A stretch of 64,000 nt of DNA, taken from Chryseolinea soli (GTDB lineage Bacteria > Bacteroidota > Bacteroidia > Cytophagales > Cyclobacteriaceae). Shown one piece after another: positions 26,607 to 36,065 of the stretch. Each line of letters opens with the position of its first letter. Positions within the stretch are counted from its first letter, which is position 1. Location of the stretch: positions 6,386,001 through 6,450,000 of the forward strand of contig NZ_CP032382.1 of assembly GCF_003589925.1 (NCBI RefSeq), written 5' to 3'. The notes below the pieces were generated by a model. That model was given only the letters and a program-made list of their open reading frames with translations, was not told the DNA's origin and made no database searches. The position numbers were made by a program, and so were the translations under genes.

Positions 26607-27698
26607 TTACCACTTCAAATGTTGTTCAATGAAGGCAATAAGGCTATCGGCCATTGCTTTTTGCTCGGCTTCCCGTGGGTGGCCTGCGGTATTTTTGTAA
26701 GGAAAGAAACACGTACGAATTTTTTTATCACGGATTTCCGTGATGGCTTTTTGAACATAGCCCGGCCAGGGAGATCCTTCCCGCGTGGCGTCCATGTTAC
26801 CGAGCGAGCATATGATTTGGGCGCGCGGATATTTTTTACGAATCGCAGATACGAAATCTTTATAGGCTGCCACGATAAATTTTTCATCGGGAGCCTTCGT
26901 TCCGAAGCGTGCGCGGAACTGTGCATTTTCAGGAAGGTTGATGATCCAGGAATCGTTTTGAAATAAATCGATGACGACGATATCGGGCGTGTATTGAGAG
27001 AAGTCCCACTTGGACAACGAGTCGGTTGGATCGAGGCGGTCGTACATCTCGGGCATGATGAGGGGAAACCAGCTGACCATGACACCGATGCCGCTTTTGC
27101 CGATGCAGGAATATTGCGCGTTGAAGTGCCGCGCCGTGAGCGCTGCATACGTGATGTAGTTGTTCTCGAAATAACCGTCGCGGGAATCTTTGCCCCGCGT
27201 GTCTTCCACGCCATAGCCACAGGTGATGGAGTTGCCGTAGAACTCGATCTTTCGTTTTGGTTTAGGTTGAGGCGGCAGCACGGTGGCACCTTCCTCCAAT
27301 TCAAAGCCGAAGAACAAGGTCTTGCCCTTGTCCCATTCCGTGCGCTTGAAAAGCTGAACCTTGTGTTTCCCTTCGCTCAAGCCCGACGCCAGCACATAGC
27401 TTCGCCTGGTGGTGTCCGGGTTTATTTTCACGATCGTGGTGTCGTCGATGATCGCATTGTAATAGTTGGCCGTGTCGACATCTTTCAAAACGGCCGATAA
27501 CGTGGTGCCCTTGAACCAGACGGTGGCCGATGTGCCGGACCACATGAGCTCGGCGGCCTCGTCTTTATAGGCGATCCGTCCTTCGTAGGCAATGTTGGTA
27601 TCGCGAAAGGAAACCGTGCGGACTTGACTCCAGCAGGGAAAAATAATGATCGTCAGAAAAAGGGAGATCCAGGTTGATCTGGAGGATAGCAATACCAT
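26607..27698 (-). CDS. Secreted SGNH esterase (carbohydrate esterase family 2-like)
   Basis: 363 residues with signal peptide (cleaved after CWSQ). An N-terminal jelly-roll (about 30-140, WSGTSATVWFKGTTLSAVL) is followed by an SGNH hydrolase domain with GNSITCGYG (Ser157) and, near the C-terminus, the catalytic His in AGHPREAEQ. This two-domain build is that of CE2 deacetylases that remove acetyl groups from plant polysaccharides. Single gene. Confidence 0.82.
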   Translation of the reverse strand: MVLLSSRSTWISLFLTIIIFPCWSQVRTVSFRDTNIAYEGRIAYKDEAAELMWSGTSATVWFKGTTLSAVLKDVDTANYYNAIIDDTTIVKINPDTTRRSYVLASGLSEGKHKVQLFKRTEWDKGKTLFFGFELEEGATVLPPQPKPKRKIEFYGNSITCGYGVEDTRGKDSRDGYFENNYITYAALTARHFNAQYSCIGKSGIGVMVSWFPLIMPEMYDRLDPTDSLSKWDFSQYTPDIVVIDLFQNDSWIINLPENAQFRARFGTKAPDEKFIVAAYKDFVSAIRKKYPRAQIICSLGNMDATREGSPWPGYVQKAITEIRDKKIRTCFFPYKNTAGHPREAEQKAMADSLIAFIEQHLKW

Positions 27699-27791
27699 GG
27701 CACGTTGAATTTAACCGACCGGAAAGATCATGCAAAGTCAACGCATCTCCATGCAAAGACCACTATTTTTTCAACGCGTGTCTCCGGAAAA

Positions 27792-30161
27792 CTATTCGCT
27801 TCTCAACGCCTTCACCGGGTTGCGCAGGGATGCGCGGATCGCTTGGGTGCTCACAATGATGGCCGTCACGCCCAGCAACATCAATCCTGATATGGGGAAT
27901 ACCCACAACGGCAGGTCTATTCTTACCTGGTATTGTTGCAGAAACTGCTGTGCTGCCCAGCCGGCCAAGGGTGCCGAAAAAATAAAGGCTATGATGACCA
28001 TACGCGAAAAATCTTTTGTCAAGAGCAACACCAATCCGGCTACGCTCGCGCCCAGCACCTTGCGGATGCCGATCTCTTTGGTGCGTTGCTCGGCCGTGAA
28101 GGCGGCCATGCCGAACAATCCCAGCCCGGTGATGAACATGGCCAGCAAGGCAAAGGCGCTGGTCAGCCGTCCGATCATGTTGATGCTGGAGAACTTCCGT
28201 TGAAACTCGTCATCGGCGAAGCGATATTCGAATGGATACTCGGGGCTATATTTTTTAAAGACGTTGCCCACGTGGTTGACGGCTGCTTCCAGGTCAGCGC
28301 TTTTGGGTATCCGTACGGTGATGGTGCTCGACCAGGTCGGGTCCATCGTCATCACCAGGGGGTCGATGTTGCGCGAGCCGGAGCCCATCAGCACGTCGTC
28401 CATCACACCGACGATGGTCCAGGTTTGGCCCCACATCTGGATCCGGTCGCCGATGGGGTCTTTCAGGTCCATGGCGAGGACGGCGGCTTTGTTCAGGATG
28501 ATGGCGGTGGTGTCGCTTTTGAAGTCTTCGGAGAAATCACGTCCCTCGAGCATGCGGATGCCCATCGTCTTGGTGTAGTCGTATTGGGTGGCGATGTTGG
28601 TGGCTTCCACACGCTGATCGGGTCGCATTCCCGTCCATTTTTCTATCGGACTGGAGGCAAAAATATTCGTGATCGGGCTGTTGGACTTGGTCACCGACAC
28701 GGCAGCGCCCGTGTTGACAAGCTCCTGCTTCAGGGAGGCGTAATTCTTTTCGATATCGTTCGAAGACCAGATCAGCATCAGGTTCTCGCGGTCATAGCCC
28801 ACCTCGCGACGCTTCAAGAATTCGACTTGTTTATAGATCACGACGGTGCCCACCATCAACAAAATGGAAAAGCCAAATTGCAGCGTCACCATCACTTTGC
28901 GCGGCGTGCGGCCTGCCCTGCCGGTTTGCACTTTTCCCTTCAGGATCTGTGCCGGGCGGAACGACGACAAGTAGAACGCCGGATAGCTGCCGGCCAGCAA
29001 ACCCGTGAAGAGAATGAGCGTAAGACCAAACAGCCAGATCTGCGGCGAGGTGTAGTCGATGACCAGGTGCTTATCGATCAGGCCATTGTAAAACGGGCGC
29101 ACTAATTCTACCAGCACGATGGAAAAGAAGAACGCCAGTGCGGAGATGAGCAGCGACTCGCCAATGAATTGCACCACGAGTTGGTTTCGGCTGGAGCCCA
29201 CGCTCTTCCGGATGCCGACTTCGCGTGCCCGGTGTTCGGAGCGGGCCGTGGCCAGGTTCATAAAATTGATACAGGCGATCACGAGGATAAAAACGGCAAT
29301 GCCAGAAAACAACATCACATAGTCGATGAGGCCGCCGCTTTCTTTTCCATTTTCAAAGTTGTTGTAGAGACGCCAGTGACTCATCGGGTGAAGGAACAAG
29401 GAAGCCTCTCGTCCCTCGGGTTGGTGCTTGCTTATGACGTCGTGCAGGAAGCGGTCTACACCGGCCCTGTCGGCTCCGGGTTGGAGCTCTACGTAGGTAT
29501 CGAAAGCGTTGTTGTTCCAATTGTCGCGGGCATACTTGATCCAGTCGGCCGTGGCTTCGAAATACGCGAAGGGCAACAGGTAGTCGAAGGAGAAGGAGAT
29601 GTTCTCGGGTGGATCGGCCACGATGGCCGTCACTTTCATGGGTTCGTTGTTGGCGATCTTGACCAGCACGATCTTACCCATCGGATCTTCGTCACCGAAC
29701 AAAGCGGTGGCGGTCGATTGGGTCAGCACGATGGAATGGGGCTCGCGAAGGGCGGTGGCAGCATCACCTTGCAGCAATTGGAATTGAAACATTTCCAGGA
29801 AGGCTTCACCGGCATCGAGGCCTCCCTTATTGAGCTTCTTGTCGCCCACCGTCAGCAACGCATGTTGCCCCACGGTGAGGACCGAGCGCTTGATGCGGGT
29901 ATCCTGGGCCAACGGTTCGCGCAGCGGCAGCGGCGTGTATTGACGGGTGACTACGCCGTTGTCGGTGGTCGTGTTTTGTTTTATATGATAGAGATCCCGG
30001 TAGTTGGAAAAGTAGTGGTTGAATGTGAGTTCGTCCTGCACCCACAGCAGGATCAGGATGGACGCGGCTATGCCAACGGCCAGGCCGGCAATGTTGATAA
30101 AGGAATAGGCTCCGTTTCGTTGGAGCGTGCGCAAGGCAATGGTGAGGTAGTTCTTAATCAT
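27792..30161 (-). CDS. MacB/FtsX-type ABC transporter permease
   Basis: 789 residues from ATG 30161 (MIKNYLTIALRTLQRNGAYS). It has the Bacteroidota layout: first helix (INIAGLAVGIAAS), large periplasmic domain, three helices (about 275-390), a second periplasmic domain and three C-terminal helices, with two FtsX cores (EVGIRKSVGSSR and EIGIRKVLGAS). These proteins couple to a LolD-like ATPase and act on envelope substrates; no ATPase gene lies in the window, which is common for this group. Confidence 0.88.
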   Translation of the reverse strand: MIKNYLTIALRTLQRNGAYSFINIAGLAVGIAASILILLWVQDELTFNHYFSNYRDLYHIKQNTTTDNGVVTRQYTPLPLREPLAQDTRIKRSVLTVGQHALLTVGDKKLNKGGLDAGEAFLEMFQFQLLQGDAATALREPHSIVLTQSTATALFGDEDPMGKIVLVKIANNEPMKVTAIVADPPENISFSFDYLLPFAYFEATADWIKYARDNWNNNAFDTYVELQPGADRAGVDRFLHDVISKHQPEGREASLFLHPMSHWRLYNNFENGKESGGLIDYVMLFSGIAVFILVIACINFMNLATARSEHRAREVGIRKSVGSSRNQLVVQFIGESLLISALAFFFSIVLVELVRPFYNGLIDKHLVIDYTSPQIWLFGLTLILFTGLLAGSYPAFYLSSFRPAQILKGKVQTGRAGRTPRKVMVTLQFGFSILLMVGTVVIYKQVEFLKRREVGYDRENLMLIWSSNDIEKNYASLKQELVNTGAAVSVTKSNSPITNIFASSPIEKWTGMRPDQRVEATNIATQYDYTKTMGIRMLEGRDFSEDFKSDTTAIILNKAAVLAMDLKDPIGDRIQMWGQTWTIVGVMDDVLMGSGSRNIDPLVMTMDPTWSSTITVRIPKSADLEAAVNHVGNVFKKYSPEYPFEYRFADDEFQRKFSSINMIGRLTSAFALLAMFITGLGLFGMAAFTAEQRTKEIGIRKVLGASVAGLVLLLTKDFSRMVIIAFIFSAPLAGWAAQQFLQQYQVRIDLPLWVFPISGLMLLGVTAIIVSTQAIRASLRNPVKALRSE

Positions 30162-30362
30162 AGTCGCCGGGACCAAGGCTAAATTCAAGCCAATTTAAAA
30201 ACCGGGCTTGGTATTGCAATATAGGCTCTTTTAGAAGCCCCCGAGGCCGTTGGCGGGCATTCTTGTGCGCCTGCGGACGTAGGACAGCGCCGACCTTGAC
30301 GTCGGCGGCAATTTCAGCGCCGACGAACTCAGCGAACACCAGCAAGCGATCTTGCCAGCCAT

Positions 30363-30842
30363 TTACTCGATTCGCCGATAACCACTCAAAATAGAAGGCG
30401 TTAGGTTTGTTATTAATCTATCCCCGAACTTCGTTGTCAAAACAGCCTTCTTCCGGTCAAGAAATTGTCTCCTGTATTTCTCACTCTTTGTTGCCAGCGG
30501 ATACACCTTCCCATCGAGAACGACCACCATATAGTACTTCGCATATTGACCATCACTATGATCCCTATGAAGTACGTGGCGAACAGGCTTGGAAAAAGTC
30601 GCATAATAGTAGATCCCATCACACCCCACACTATCCATGGCCGCCGGAGAATAGTCAAAGCGAACGGCGTCGCGCTTCTTTTCATCTTTGGGGATCAGGT
30701 CCCCGACACGCAATCCCTCGAAACATGTTCTTGAACGATTCTCCGGCAACACATCGTTCGGTGTGTTCGCCATCTGAATATCCTTTGAGCATCCCATGCT
30801 CAAAAGCAAAATCATAGACCAAGTCAACGTGTTTCTAAGCAT
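30363..30842 (-). CDS. Lipoprotein of unknown function
   Basis: 159 residues from ATG 30842, giving a signal peptide with lipobox LSMGC; a start nine codons earlier is also open. The mature part has Cys in RTCFEGLRVGD and VGCDGIYY and ends in a basic segment (YRRQFLDRKKAVL). Not recognised. It is preceded by the REP-like pair. Confidence 0.55.
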   Translation of the reverse strand: MLRNTLTWSMILLLSMGCSKDIQMANTPNDVLPENRSRTCFEGLRVGDLIPKDEKKRDAVRFDYSPAAMDSVGCDGIYYYATFSKPVRHVLHRDHSDGQYAKYYMVVVLDGKVYPLATKSEKYRRQFLDRKKAVLTTKFGDRLITNLTPSILSGYRRIE

Positions 30843-30899
30843 CACAAAAAAACTGTTTATAATTTCCATGGACAGTTACTTTATCATTTCGTCCCACGG

Positions 30900-30979
30900 A
30901 TGCCCGTAGGGCATACCCATCATAACCCCGGGTTTCAACCCGGGGTTAGCAACTGGCTGCTATCAACCCCGTAGGGGTT
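30900..30979 (-). repeat. REP-like three-palindrome element, copy C2 (inverted)
   Basis: In reverse orientation: ATGCCCGTAGGGCAT (30900-30914), CCCCGGGTTTCAACCCGGGG (30926-30945) and AACCCCGTAGGGGTT (30965-30979). It faces copy C1 across 61 bases. Confidence 0.8.
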
Positions 30980-31040
30980 ACCCTCTTCGAGGAGTCTTTC
31001 TCGGTGCTTCACACTTCAAAAGTATGCCTACGCCGCGGGT

Positions 31041-31119
31041 AACCCTTACAGGGTTGAAATACAAGCTTTCACCACCCCCAGTTTCACTGGGGGTTATGAT
31101 GGGAAAGCCCTACGGGCTT
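31041..31119 (+). repeat. REP-like three-palindrome element, copy C1
   Basis: AACCCTTACAGGGTT (31041-31055), CCCCCAGTTTCACTGGGGG (31075-31093), the linker TTATGATGGG and AAGCCCTACGGGCTT (31105-31119). The remaining gene-free DNA to about 31340 shows nothing else. Confidence 0.8.
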
Positions 31120-31348
31120 GAAAACTGGGCACCTTGTCCCGTTAGATTGTAGCATCCTAAAATAAGTTTTACGATTCATTGTAAACCTAATTCAGAACAT
31201 AAGTCTACAGTTATAACCTGCTATAGAACTGATCAACATTAATCGAACGCAGGCTACTTACCGTCCAGTTGCTACAGAAACAGACCCCTATTCTGATTCA
31301 TCGAACGCGCACATCACCGTTGCACAAATCGTGTTATTCTTTGAATGG

Positions 31349-31378
31349 TTTGTAGCGATCGAAGACACTGTAAATTGG
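31349..31378 (+). promoter_or_regulatory. Candidate promoter of the 31407 gene
   Basis: TTTG (31349-31352) and TAAATTGG (31371-31378, one mismatch to TAnnTTTG) are 18 bases apart, 29 bases before the ATG. Confidence 0.4.
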
Positions 31379-31406
31379 GATATTCGTCCTCATAACCCCC
31401 AACACC

Positions 31407-31790
31407 ATGAAACTTCCCATCGCGCTCCTCCTGACGGTGCTCGTCACGGTCTCATCCCATGCCCAATACAAGAACGACAGCACGGAATACGTCGTAAAGA
31501 TCCGGAACTACCGCGACATGCGAACCATCGGCACGATCTTGACGGTCGTAGGAACCGGGTTGTTTGTATCCGGACTGGTTACCATGGCCGACAATTTATG
31601 GGACGATCAAAGATTTGAAAACGGCTTAGTCATGTATGTGGTCGGGGCCGTGAGCTTGGGCGCGGGCATTCCCTTGTGGATCGTGGGGGTGCATCAGCAC
31701 AAAAAGTATTCGGAGAAATTAAAGGCGCTGTCTTTGAATTTTAACGCAAGCACATCGTATCAGGGCTTGACGATACGCTATCGTTTTTAA
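31407..31790 (+). CDS. Small membrane protein with signal sequence
   Basis: 127 residues. Signal peptide (cleaved after SHAQ), a short polar stretch, then two hydrophobic helices (about 48-66 and 81-103, TILTVVGTGLFVSGLVTMA and LVMYVVGAVSLGAGIPLWIVG) and a basic tail ending in RYRF. This pattern is frequent in Bacteroidota and of unknown role. Confidence 0.6.
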   Translation: MKLPIALLLTVLVTVSSHAQYKNDSTEYVVKIRNYRDMRTIGTILTVVGTGLFVSGLVTMADNLWDDQRFENGLVMYVVGAVSLGAGIPLWIVGVHQHKKYSEKLKALSLNFNASTSYQGLTIRYRF

Positions 31791-31832
31791 AACTGTCACG
31801 CCTGTTCATTTGGTCTCAACAGTCCCACGGTT

Positions 31833-32516
31833 TCACAACGAAAATTTATACCCAACCCCGGCGTTAACGCGATAGCTGGAAGCGTCCATGGGAAACTCGT
31901 CGCGTGGGTGTCCGAACGCTCCGAGAATGTGCTTTTCATAACCGGCATTCAATTTTAAGAAAAACCTTCCCACGCTTTCCTGCACCTCTATATAAGGTTG
32001 TATGGCGAGATTCAGGCAGTGATAGGTTTCCGAATCTTCTTCATGGTAGTCCACGAGGTCCAGTTTATAATTATATTTTAAGGTATTATACCAGGTCGTT
32101 GTCTGCACGCCAAAAAAAATATCCGTTTTGCCAATGGTGTGCAGCCTGACGGCGCCCTGCACGCCGGCATAGTTCATGCGTATTAGCTGATCGAGCGTGA
32201 GTGCTCCTGAATAGTCGCCATACGATATTCTGCCCGACGTTGACGTATGTCCGAATACGACGCCTACATAAAACTTGTCCGGGGTCCAAAGAAAGTTGGC
32301 GCTATAGTTTATATACGACGGAAAGGACTGTGTGATCTGCGCATCCAGGTAAGGACTGCCGTACTTCAGATCCTGGACCACACGGGCCTGAGAATCTTTC
32401 ACGTCGCGCAGGGCAAAGCCTGCATATCCAACACTGAAACCGGCGGCGAAGTTTTGGGCCTTCAGGTCGAGCGTGAAGCACACCACGATGAGAAACAAAT
32501 GCAATAGCTTAATCAT
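31833..32516 (-). CDS. Predicted outer-membrane barrel protein
   Basis: 227 residues from ATG 32516 (a GTG two codons earlier is also open). Signal peptide ends at DLKAQ. Aromatic beta strands (FAAGFSVGYAGFALRD, INYSANFLWTPDKFYVGVVFG) and the C-terminal strand GVGYKFSL fit a small barrel. It lies 13 bases after the stop... of the large lipoprotein gene upstream on the same strand, so the two are probably one operon. Confidence 0.65.
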   Translation of the reverse strand: MIKLLHLFLIVVCFTLDLKAQNFAAGFSVGYAGFALRDVKDSQARVVQDLKYGSPYLDAQITQSFPSYINYSANFLWTPDKFYVGVVFGHTSTSGRISYGDYSGALTLDQLIRMNYAGVQGAVRLHTIGKTDIFFGVQTTTWYNTLKYNYKLDLVDYHEEDSETYHCLNLAIQPYIEVQESVGRFFLKLNAGYEKHILGAFGHPRDEFPMDASSYRVNAGVGYKFSL

Positions 32517-32535
32517 ATCCACCAGGATAAAGTTG

Positions 32536-34377
32536 TCAGGGGCGATAATAATCGGAAAGGGGCAAAACGAATCCTTTTGATGAGATCAGGGCATTGTTCA
32601 GGGGCATTACGATTTCATCGTTGCCTCTATTGATGTCGGCAATCGGAATAACACTTACCGGAGCATCCTGATCCAAGCGGTAGAGATAAAGCACGTCAGC
32701 GGTCGACTGCACCGCGCCAAACGTCAGCAGTTCGCTTTGAGGGTCATAACGAAAATAATCCGCATTGACAGCGAATGATCGCTCCGTGACGAGTGATACC
32801 AGGTTGATGACATCGACGGCCCCCGTGCGACGAAACAGAAATCTATCATTTCCCAGGAATTGAAAAGGGTAGCTATTATTGGAATATCCGGTAGGCACAA
32901 AGTGAGTCCCGTTCCAAGTGTAGAGCTTGCCACCGTAAAACATTTTATCTCCCTCAGGAGAAATGATAATGTCGCTGTAGTAATCGGGAGAAAAAGATTC
33001 GATCTTCGAAAAATCATCCATGTTCATAACATAACATCCGTAGGTGTTTTTTAGCGTCAGCCGGTTGTTGTTAGACACGGTCATTGCCCGTCCCAGAAAT
33101 GCTCCGGACGGCGGAGTGTCGATATCACGGAACTTATAATCTCCCAACACTTCAAAGGTGAGCGGATCCAACCTGGAGAAGCCGTCTATGTCATAGTTGG
33201 AAACATAGAGATACTTGCCATTTTCCGACAGGGCAAATTCATATGAAGAGGTCATATGAAAGACCTGCTCGATATGATAGGTGGCGTCCAGGCGGACAAA
33301 GTCCACACCCGTCCCGTTTTTTTGAGCACCAAAGTATTTATTCAGTACAGCATTGTATTCCAGGTGCGACCACACGAACTTCGGAAATGGATTGCCTTTC
33401 ACAAAGGTGGTTGCCGCTACCGGCTCTTTCGCACCCATGTCCAATGGTCTGGCGGGATGAACCGCCATCGACAAGGATGCCTGCCCTCCGAAGAGCGTTT
33501 TAGGTTTATAGACGAACACCGTATCGCTTACGGTTTTGATCTCGGCGTTGGCGTCTGCTGAATTTCCCAGCGCTACAGAATAGGAGTCGAAGTTCCCCGA
33601 CAACGGAGCTTTTCTCCAGGTGAGTTTTACATCCGTGCTGTTGACCCACTCCGCCTTCAGTGCGGGATCATATAATAATTCGTACTCCTTTTGCGTGGGC
33701 GACCCCGATTTGCCGGTGACGGTCTGTTCAACCCATATGGCATATTTCACCTTTCCCGTCATAAAGGTGCTGTCGCGCAACGTAGTCATTTCGCGGCGAC
33801 TCAGTTTTTTTGTCCAGCAGACCTGATACCATTGGTATTGGACATTGTAGCAATATTTGGTAACACCGTACCGCCCGAAATCCGATTTTGGATATTGCTC
33901 CCAACGCATTTCCAGCAGGCCGTTCACGGGTTTGATCTCAACAAAACTGATGGCGGGTGGGGCTGACGTATCGATGTGCACTACCCACTTCCGCTGGAAG
34001 GTTTGTACTTCTCCCTCAAGTTTATCGGATAGGCTACCGCTACCGGAGGTGGTAGCAATGACAAGGTCCAGGACGTAATAACCGTCGGGATAGTCATACG
34101 TATCGATATTAAACGTTCCGTCGTTGTACAGGGGAATAGGTTTCCCATCCAGTTTCAGATTCGCGCCCAACGGCTTACGATTCCCGATATATTTGGTTAC
34201 GGAGAACTTTTGTGAGGCCAAGACAAGTATGGTATCCCCCTCATTTCCGGTAAGTGCGATGGTCACGCCGTTAAGTGTCGGCGGGGGAACCTCTTTAAAA
34301 TATTCCTTTTCCGGTTCAGAATCGCAGGAAAACAAGCAACCCAACCCAACGATCAGGCCAAACGACAACTTTTTCAT
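32536..34377 (-). CDS. Large lipoprotein with fibronectin-like and propeller regions
   Basis: 613 residues with lipobox LFSC. Residues about 130-330 look like two fibronectin type III-like domains (PAISFVEIKPVNGLLEMRWE, LKAEWVNSTDVKLTWRKAPL). The second half (about 340-600) resembles a YVTN/WD-type propeller (FALSENGKYLYVSNYDIDG, IIISPEGDKMFYGGKLY). Likely surface-exposed binding protein, paired with the following barrel gene. Family not recognised. Confidence 0.6.
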   Translation of the reverse strand: MKKLSFGLIVGLGCLFSCDSEPEKEYFKEVPPPTLNGVTIALTGNEGDTILVLASQKFSVTKYIGNRKPLGANLKLDGKPIPLYNDGTFNIDTYDYPDGYYVLDLVIATTSGSGSLSDKLEGEVQTFQRKWVVHIDTSAPPAISFVEIKPVNGLLEMRWEQYPKSDFGRYGVTKYCYNVQYQWYQVCWTKKLSRREMTTLRDSTFMTGKVKYAIWVEQTVTGKSGSPTQKEYELLYDPALKAEWVNSTDVKLTWRKAPLSGNFDSYSVALGNSADANAEIKTVSDTVFVYKPKTLFGGQASLSMAVHPARPLDMGAKEPVAATTFVKGNPFPKFVWSHLEYNAVLNKYFGAQKNGTGVDFVRLDATYHIEQVFHMTSSYEFALSENGKYLYVSNYDIDGFSRLDPLTFEVLGDYKFRDIDTPPSGAFLGRAMTVSNNNRLTLKNTYGCYVMNMDDFSKIESFSPDYYSDIIISPEGDKMFYGGKLYTWNGTHFVPTGYSNNSYPFQFLGNDRFLFRRTGAVDVINLVSLVTERSFAVNADYFRYDPQSELLTFGAVQSTADVLYLYRLDQDAPVSVIPIADINRGNDEIVMPLNNALISSKGFVLPLSDYYRP

Positions 34378-34569
34378 AACAAGCCAAACGTAATAGACGA
34401 ACGAATATAGGCAAATGTGACTTGTATCTAAAATGTTCCTCTAAACTTCCTTATCAAGCCACTTTGCCCGCCACCCTACCGCTGTCCGTTTGATCCCACA
34501 CCGTCGACGGCTACGGCAATGGCCATTCCAGGAATTTATTGCTTCCTCCGTATCGTTGTTATAATCCCC

Positions 34570-34646
34570 TTCGAATGGTGTTCGAATGTTGTTCGGATCC
34601 CCTTGCAATGTTCTTCGAATGGTGTTCGGAGTAGGTTCGAGTAAGG
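34570..34646. repeat. Seven-unit 11-bp tandem repeat (TTCGAATGGTG type)
   Basis: Seven consecutive 11-base units begin TTCG or TTGC: TTCGAATGGTG, TTCGAATGTTG, TTCGGATCCCC, TTGCAATGTTC, TTCGAATGGTG, TTCGGAGTAGG, TTCGAGTAAGG. The period equals roughly one DNA turn. The rest of the 34378-34743 interval holds no gene. Confidence 0.75.
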
Positions 34647-34743
34647 CGGCCTGGAGGTAGCTATAATGGGCCTCTTGAAACGACCTTAGCCGGCAAACGC
34701 GTTGGTTAATCCGGAAGACAATCCGGATCTGGTTCGCAAAAAT

Positions 34744-35397
34744 TCAGCAATGATCGCATGAACAGTTCTTATCCGTTCTGGCCTTCTCAAAACATTCGCG
34801 CCCTTCTTTGAAAGAAAGATAGGCAAGGCCGAATGTTCCGATGATATCAGCATAAGCAAATTTAGTAAGCTCATAAATTCCACTGGATGCCAACAGAACG
34901 ATCGACATATAAATACACACTTTGGTGCATTCCGCGTCGGCCAGTATGGCCTTAGAATTAAGCTGTCGCCCTACTCTGATTTTTCCATAAATAAGAAAAC
35001 CCATCACCAAAATAGAAAGGAGTGAAATGACGACTCCCCAAAAAGTGGACTCGGGCTTATGTCCGGTCCATAAATTAAATATTCCCGTTGAGGCGAGTCC
35101 CAATACCAAAGCAAAGAAAGCAGACCCCGTAATGCGGAGCGCCGTCCGTTCAAAATCATCACGGTTGCTATCGGGTTTCTGTTGAATGCGCAGGATCATG
35201 TGCACAATGCCCAATCCTGAAACTACCTCGATAAAACTATCTGCCCCAAAGCCAAACAAGGCAAGGCTTTCATCCTCATAGCCAAAATGCGTTGAAAGTA
35301 ATCCCTCTAATACATTATAGACGATCGTAAATACACCCAGGGCAAAGGCAATCTTGTAATACTTCTTTAGCGAGGTTTTTTCTACCACGAGATCCAT
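34744..35397 (-). CDS. Cation diffusion facilitator-like transporter (transmembrane part only)
   Basis: 217 residues, about six transmembrane helices, with CDF-like GFGADSFIEVVSGLGIVHMI containing the Asp-Ser motif of helix II and KAILADAECTKVC in place of the usual second metal motif. The cytoplasmic C-terminal domain is missing, and the protein ends CSCDHC, a likely metal-binding tail. Family length is normally near 300, so this is a short variant rather than a fragment. Metal unknown. Confidence 0.72.
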   Translation of the reverse strand: MDLVVEKTSLKKYYKIAFALGVFTIVYNVLEGLLSTHFGYEDESLALFGFGADSFIEVVSGLGIVHMILRIQQKPDSNRDDFERTALRITGSAFFALVLGLASTGIFNLWTGHKPESTFWGVVISLLSILVMGFLIYGKIRVGRQLNSKAILADAECTKVCIYMSIVLLASSGIYELTKFAYADIIGTFGLAYLSFKEGRECFEKARTDKNCSCDHC

Positions 35398-35449
35398 TCC
35401 TAAAATGATTTAGAGTCCAAAGGTAAGTATCATACCGCTAAAAGTGACT

Positions 35450-35962
35450 TTACTTTTTCTTATTCAAAGGGTGCCTTAACAAGGTATATACTATAATCGG
35501 TACCCCTACAATAGAAGGAAAAACCCAAAAGAAAGTCTGCGGGAATTGCCTCCAAAAAGGCAAATTCTTTCCATTGTCAACATAAAAGCCCGTCAAAAGA
35601 AAAATATACGATAGCCCCATACAGAGGGTATGCAGCCGGGTCCACCCGCTTGCACGGTTTTGGGCAAGTCTCCGGCCAGCAAAGGTCAATGCAAACGCAA
35701 CGGTGCCAATGGTTAACAAATGAATATTGTGAGGCCACCGCATTGCCGAGAGCACTACAATGGTGACAAAGGCAAACACCATGCACCAAAAATAAGTCTT
35801 GCCTGCAAGGGTGTGGCTTTTCCCGCCTTTCTCGCTGAGCATAGCGGCAAGTCCGGCCAGAACGCAAAGAAGTCCAAACAGGATGTGCACTACCACTATG
35901 GCTAAAAATAGTTTACTGGTGGACGGTATCGGTATACCGAATAAAATGGTTTCCTCTTCCAT
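35450..35962 (-). CDS. DUF2306-like membrane protein
   Basis: 170 residues from ATG 35962. Five hydrophobic helices with conserved polar sites (GGKSHTLAGKTYFWCMV, RWPHNIHLLTIGT, GWTRLHTLCMGLSYIFLL). The pattern SHxxxG and His residues fit the DUF2306 group, of unknown function. It lies about 50 bases upstream of the CDF-like gene on the same strand. Confidence 0.65.
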   Translation of the reverse strand: MEEETILFGIPIPSTSKLFLAIVVVHILFGLLCVLAGLAAMLSEKGGKSHTLAGKTYFWCMVFAFVTIVVLSAMRWPHNIHLLTIGTVAFALTFAGRRLAQNRASGWTRLHTLCMGLSYIFLLTGFYVDNGKNLPFWRQFPQTFFWVFPSIVGVPIIVYTLLRHPLNKKK

Positions 35963-36065
35963 GCTAGGATCGCGCCTTCTATCCGATCCATCTAAAAATA
36001 CCAACTTATTACCATACTTGAGGAAAACCGGGGCGACGTTCTGGCCGCCCCGGGAATGGCCATGA

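Noticed and set aside
27933..30182. Two long plus-strand frames of 390 and 337 codons
   Set aside because: Antisense of the FtsX-type permease gene, which is fully supported.
30154..30345. 63-codon minus-strand frame upstream of the permease gene
   Set aside because: Overlaps the permease start, carries no domain and lies in GC-rich direct repeats.
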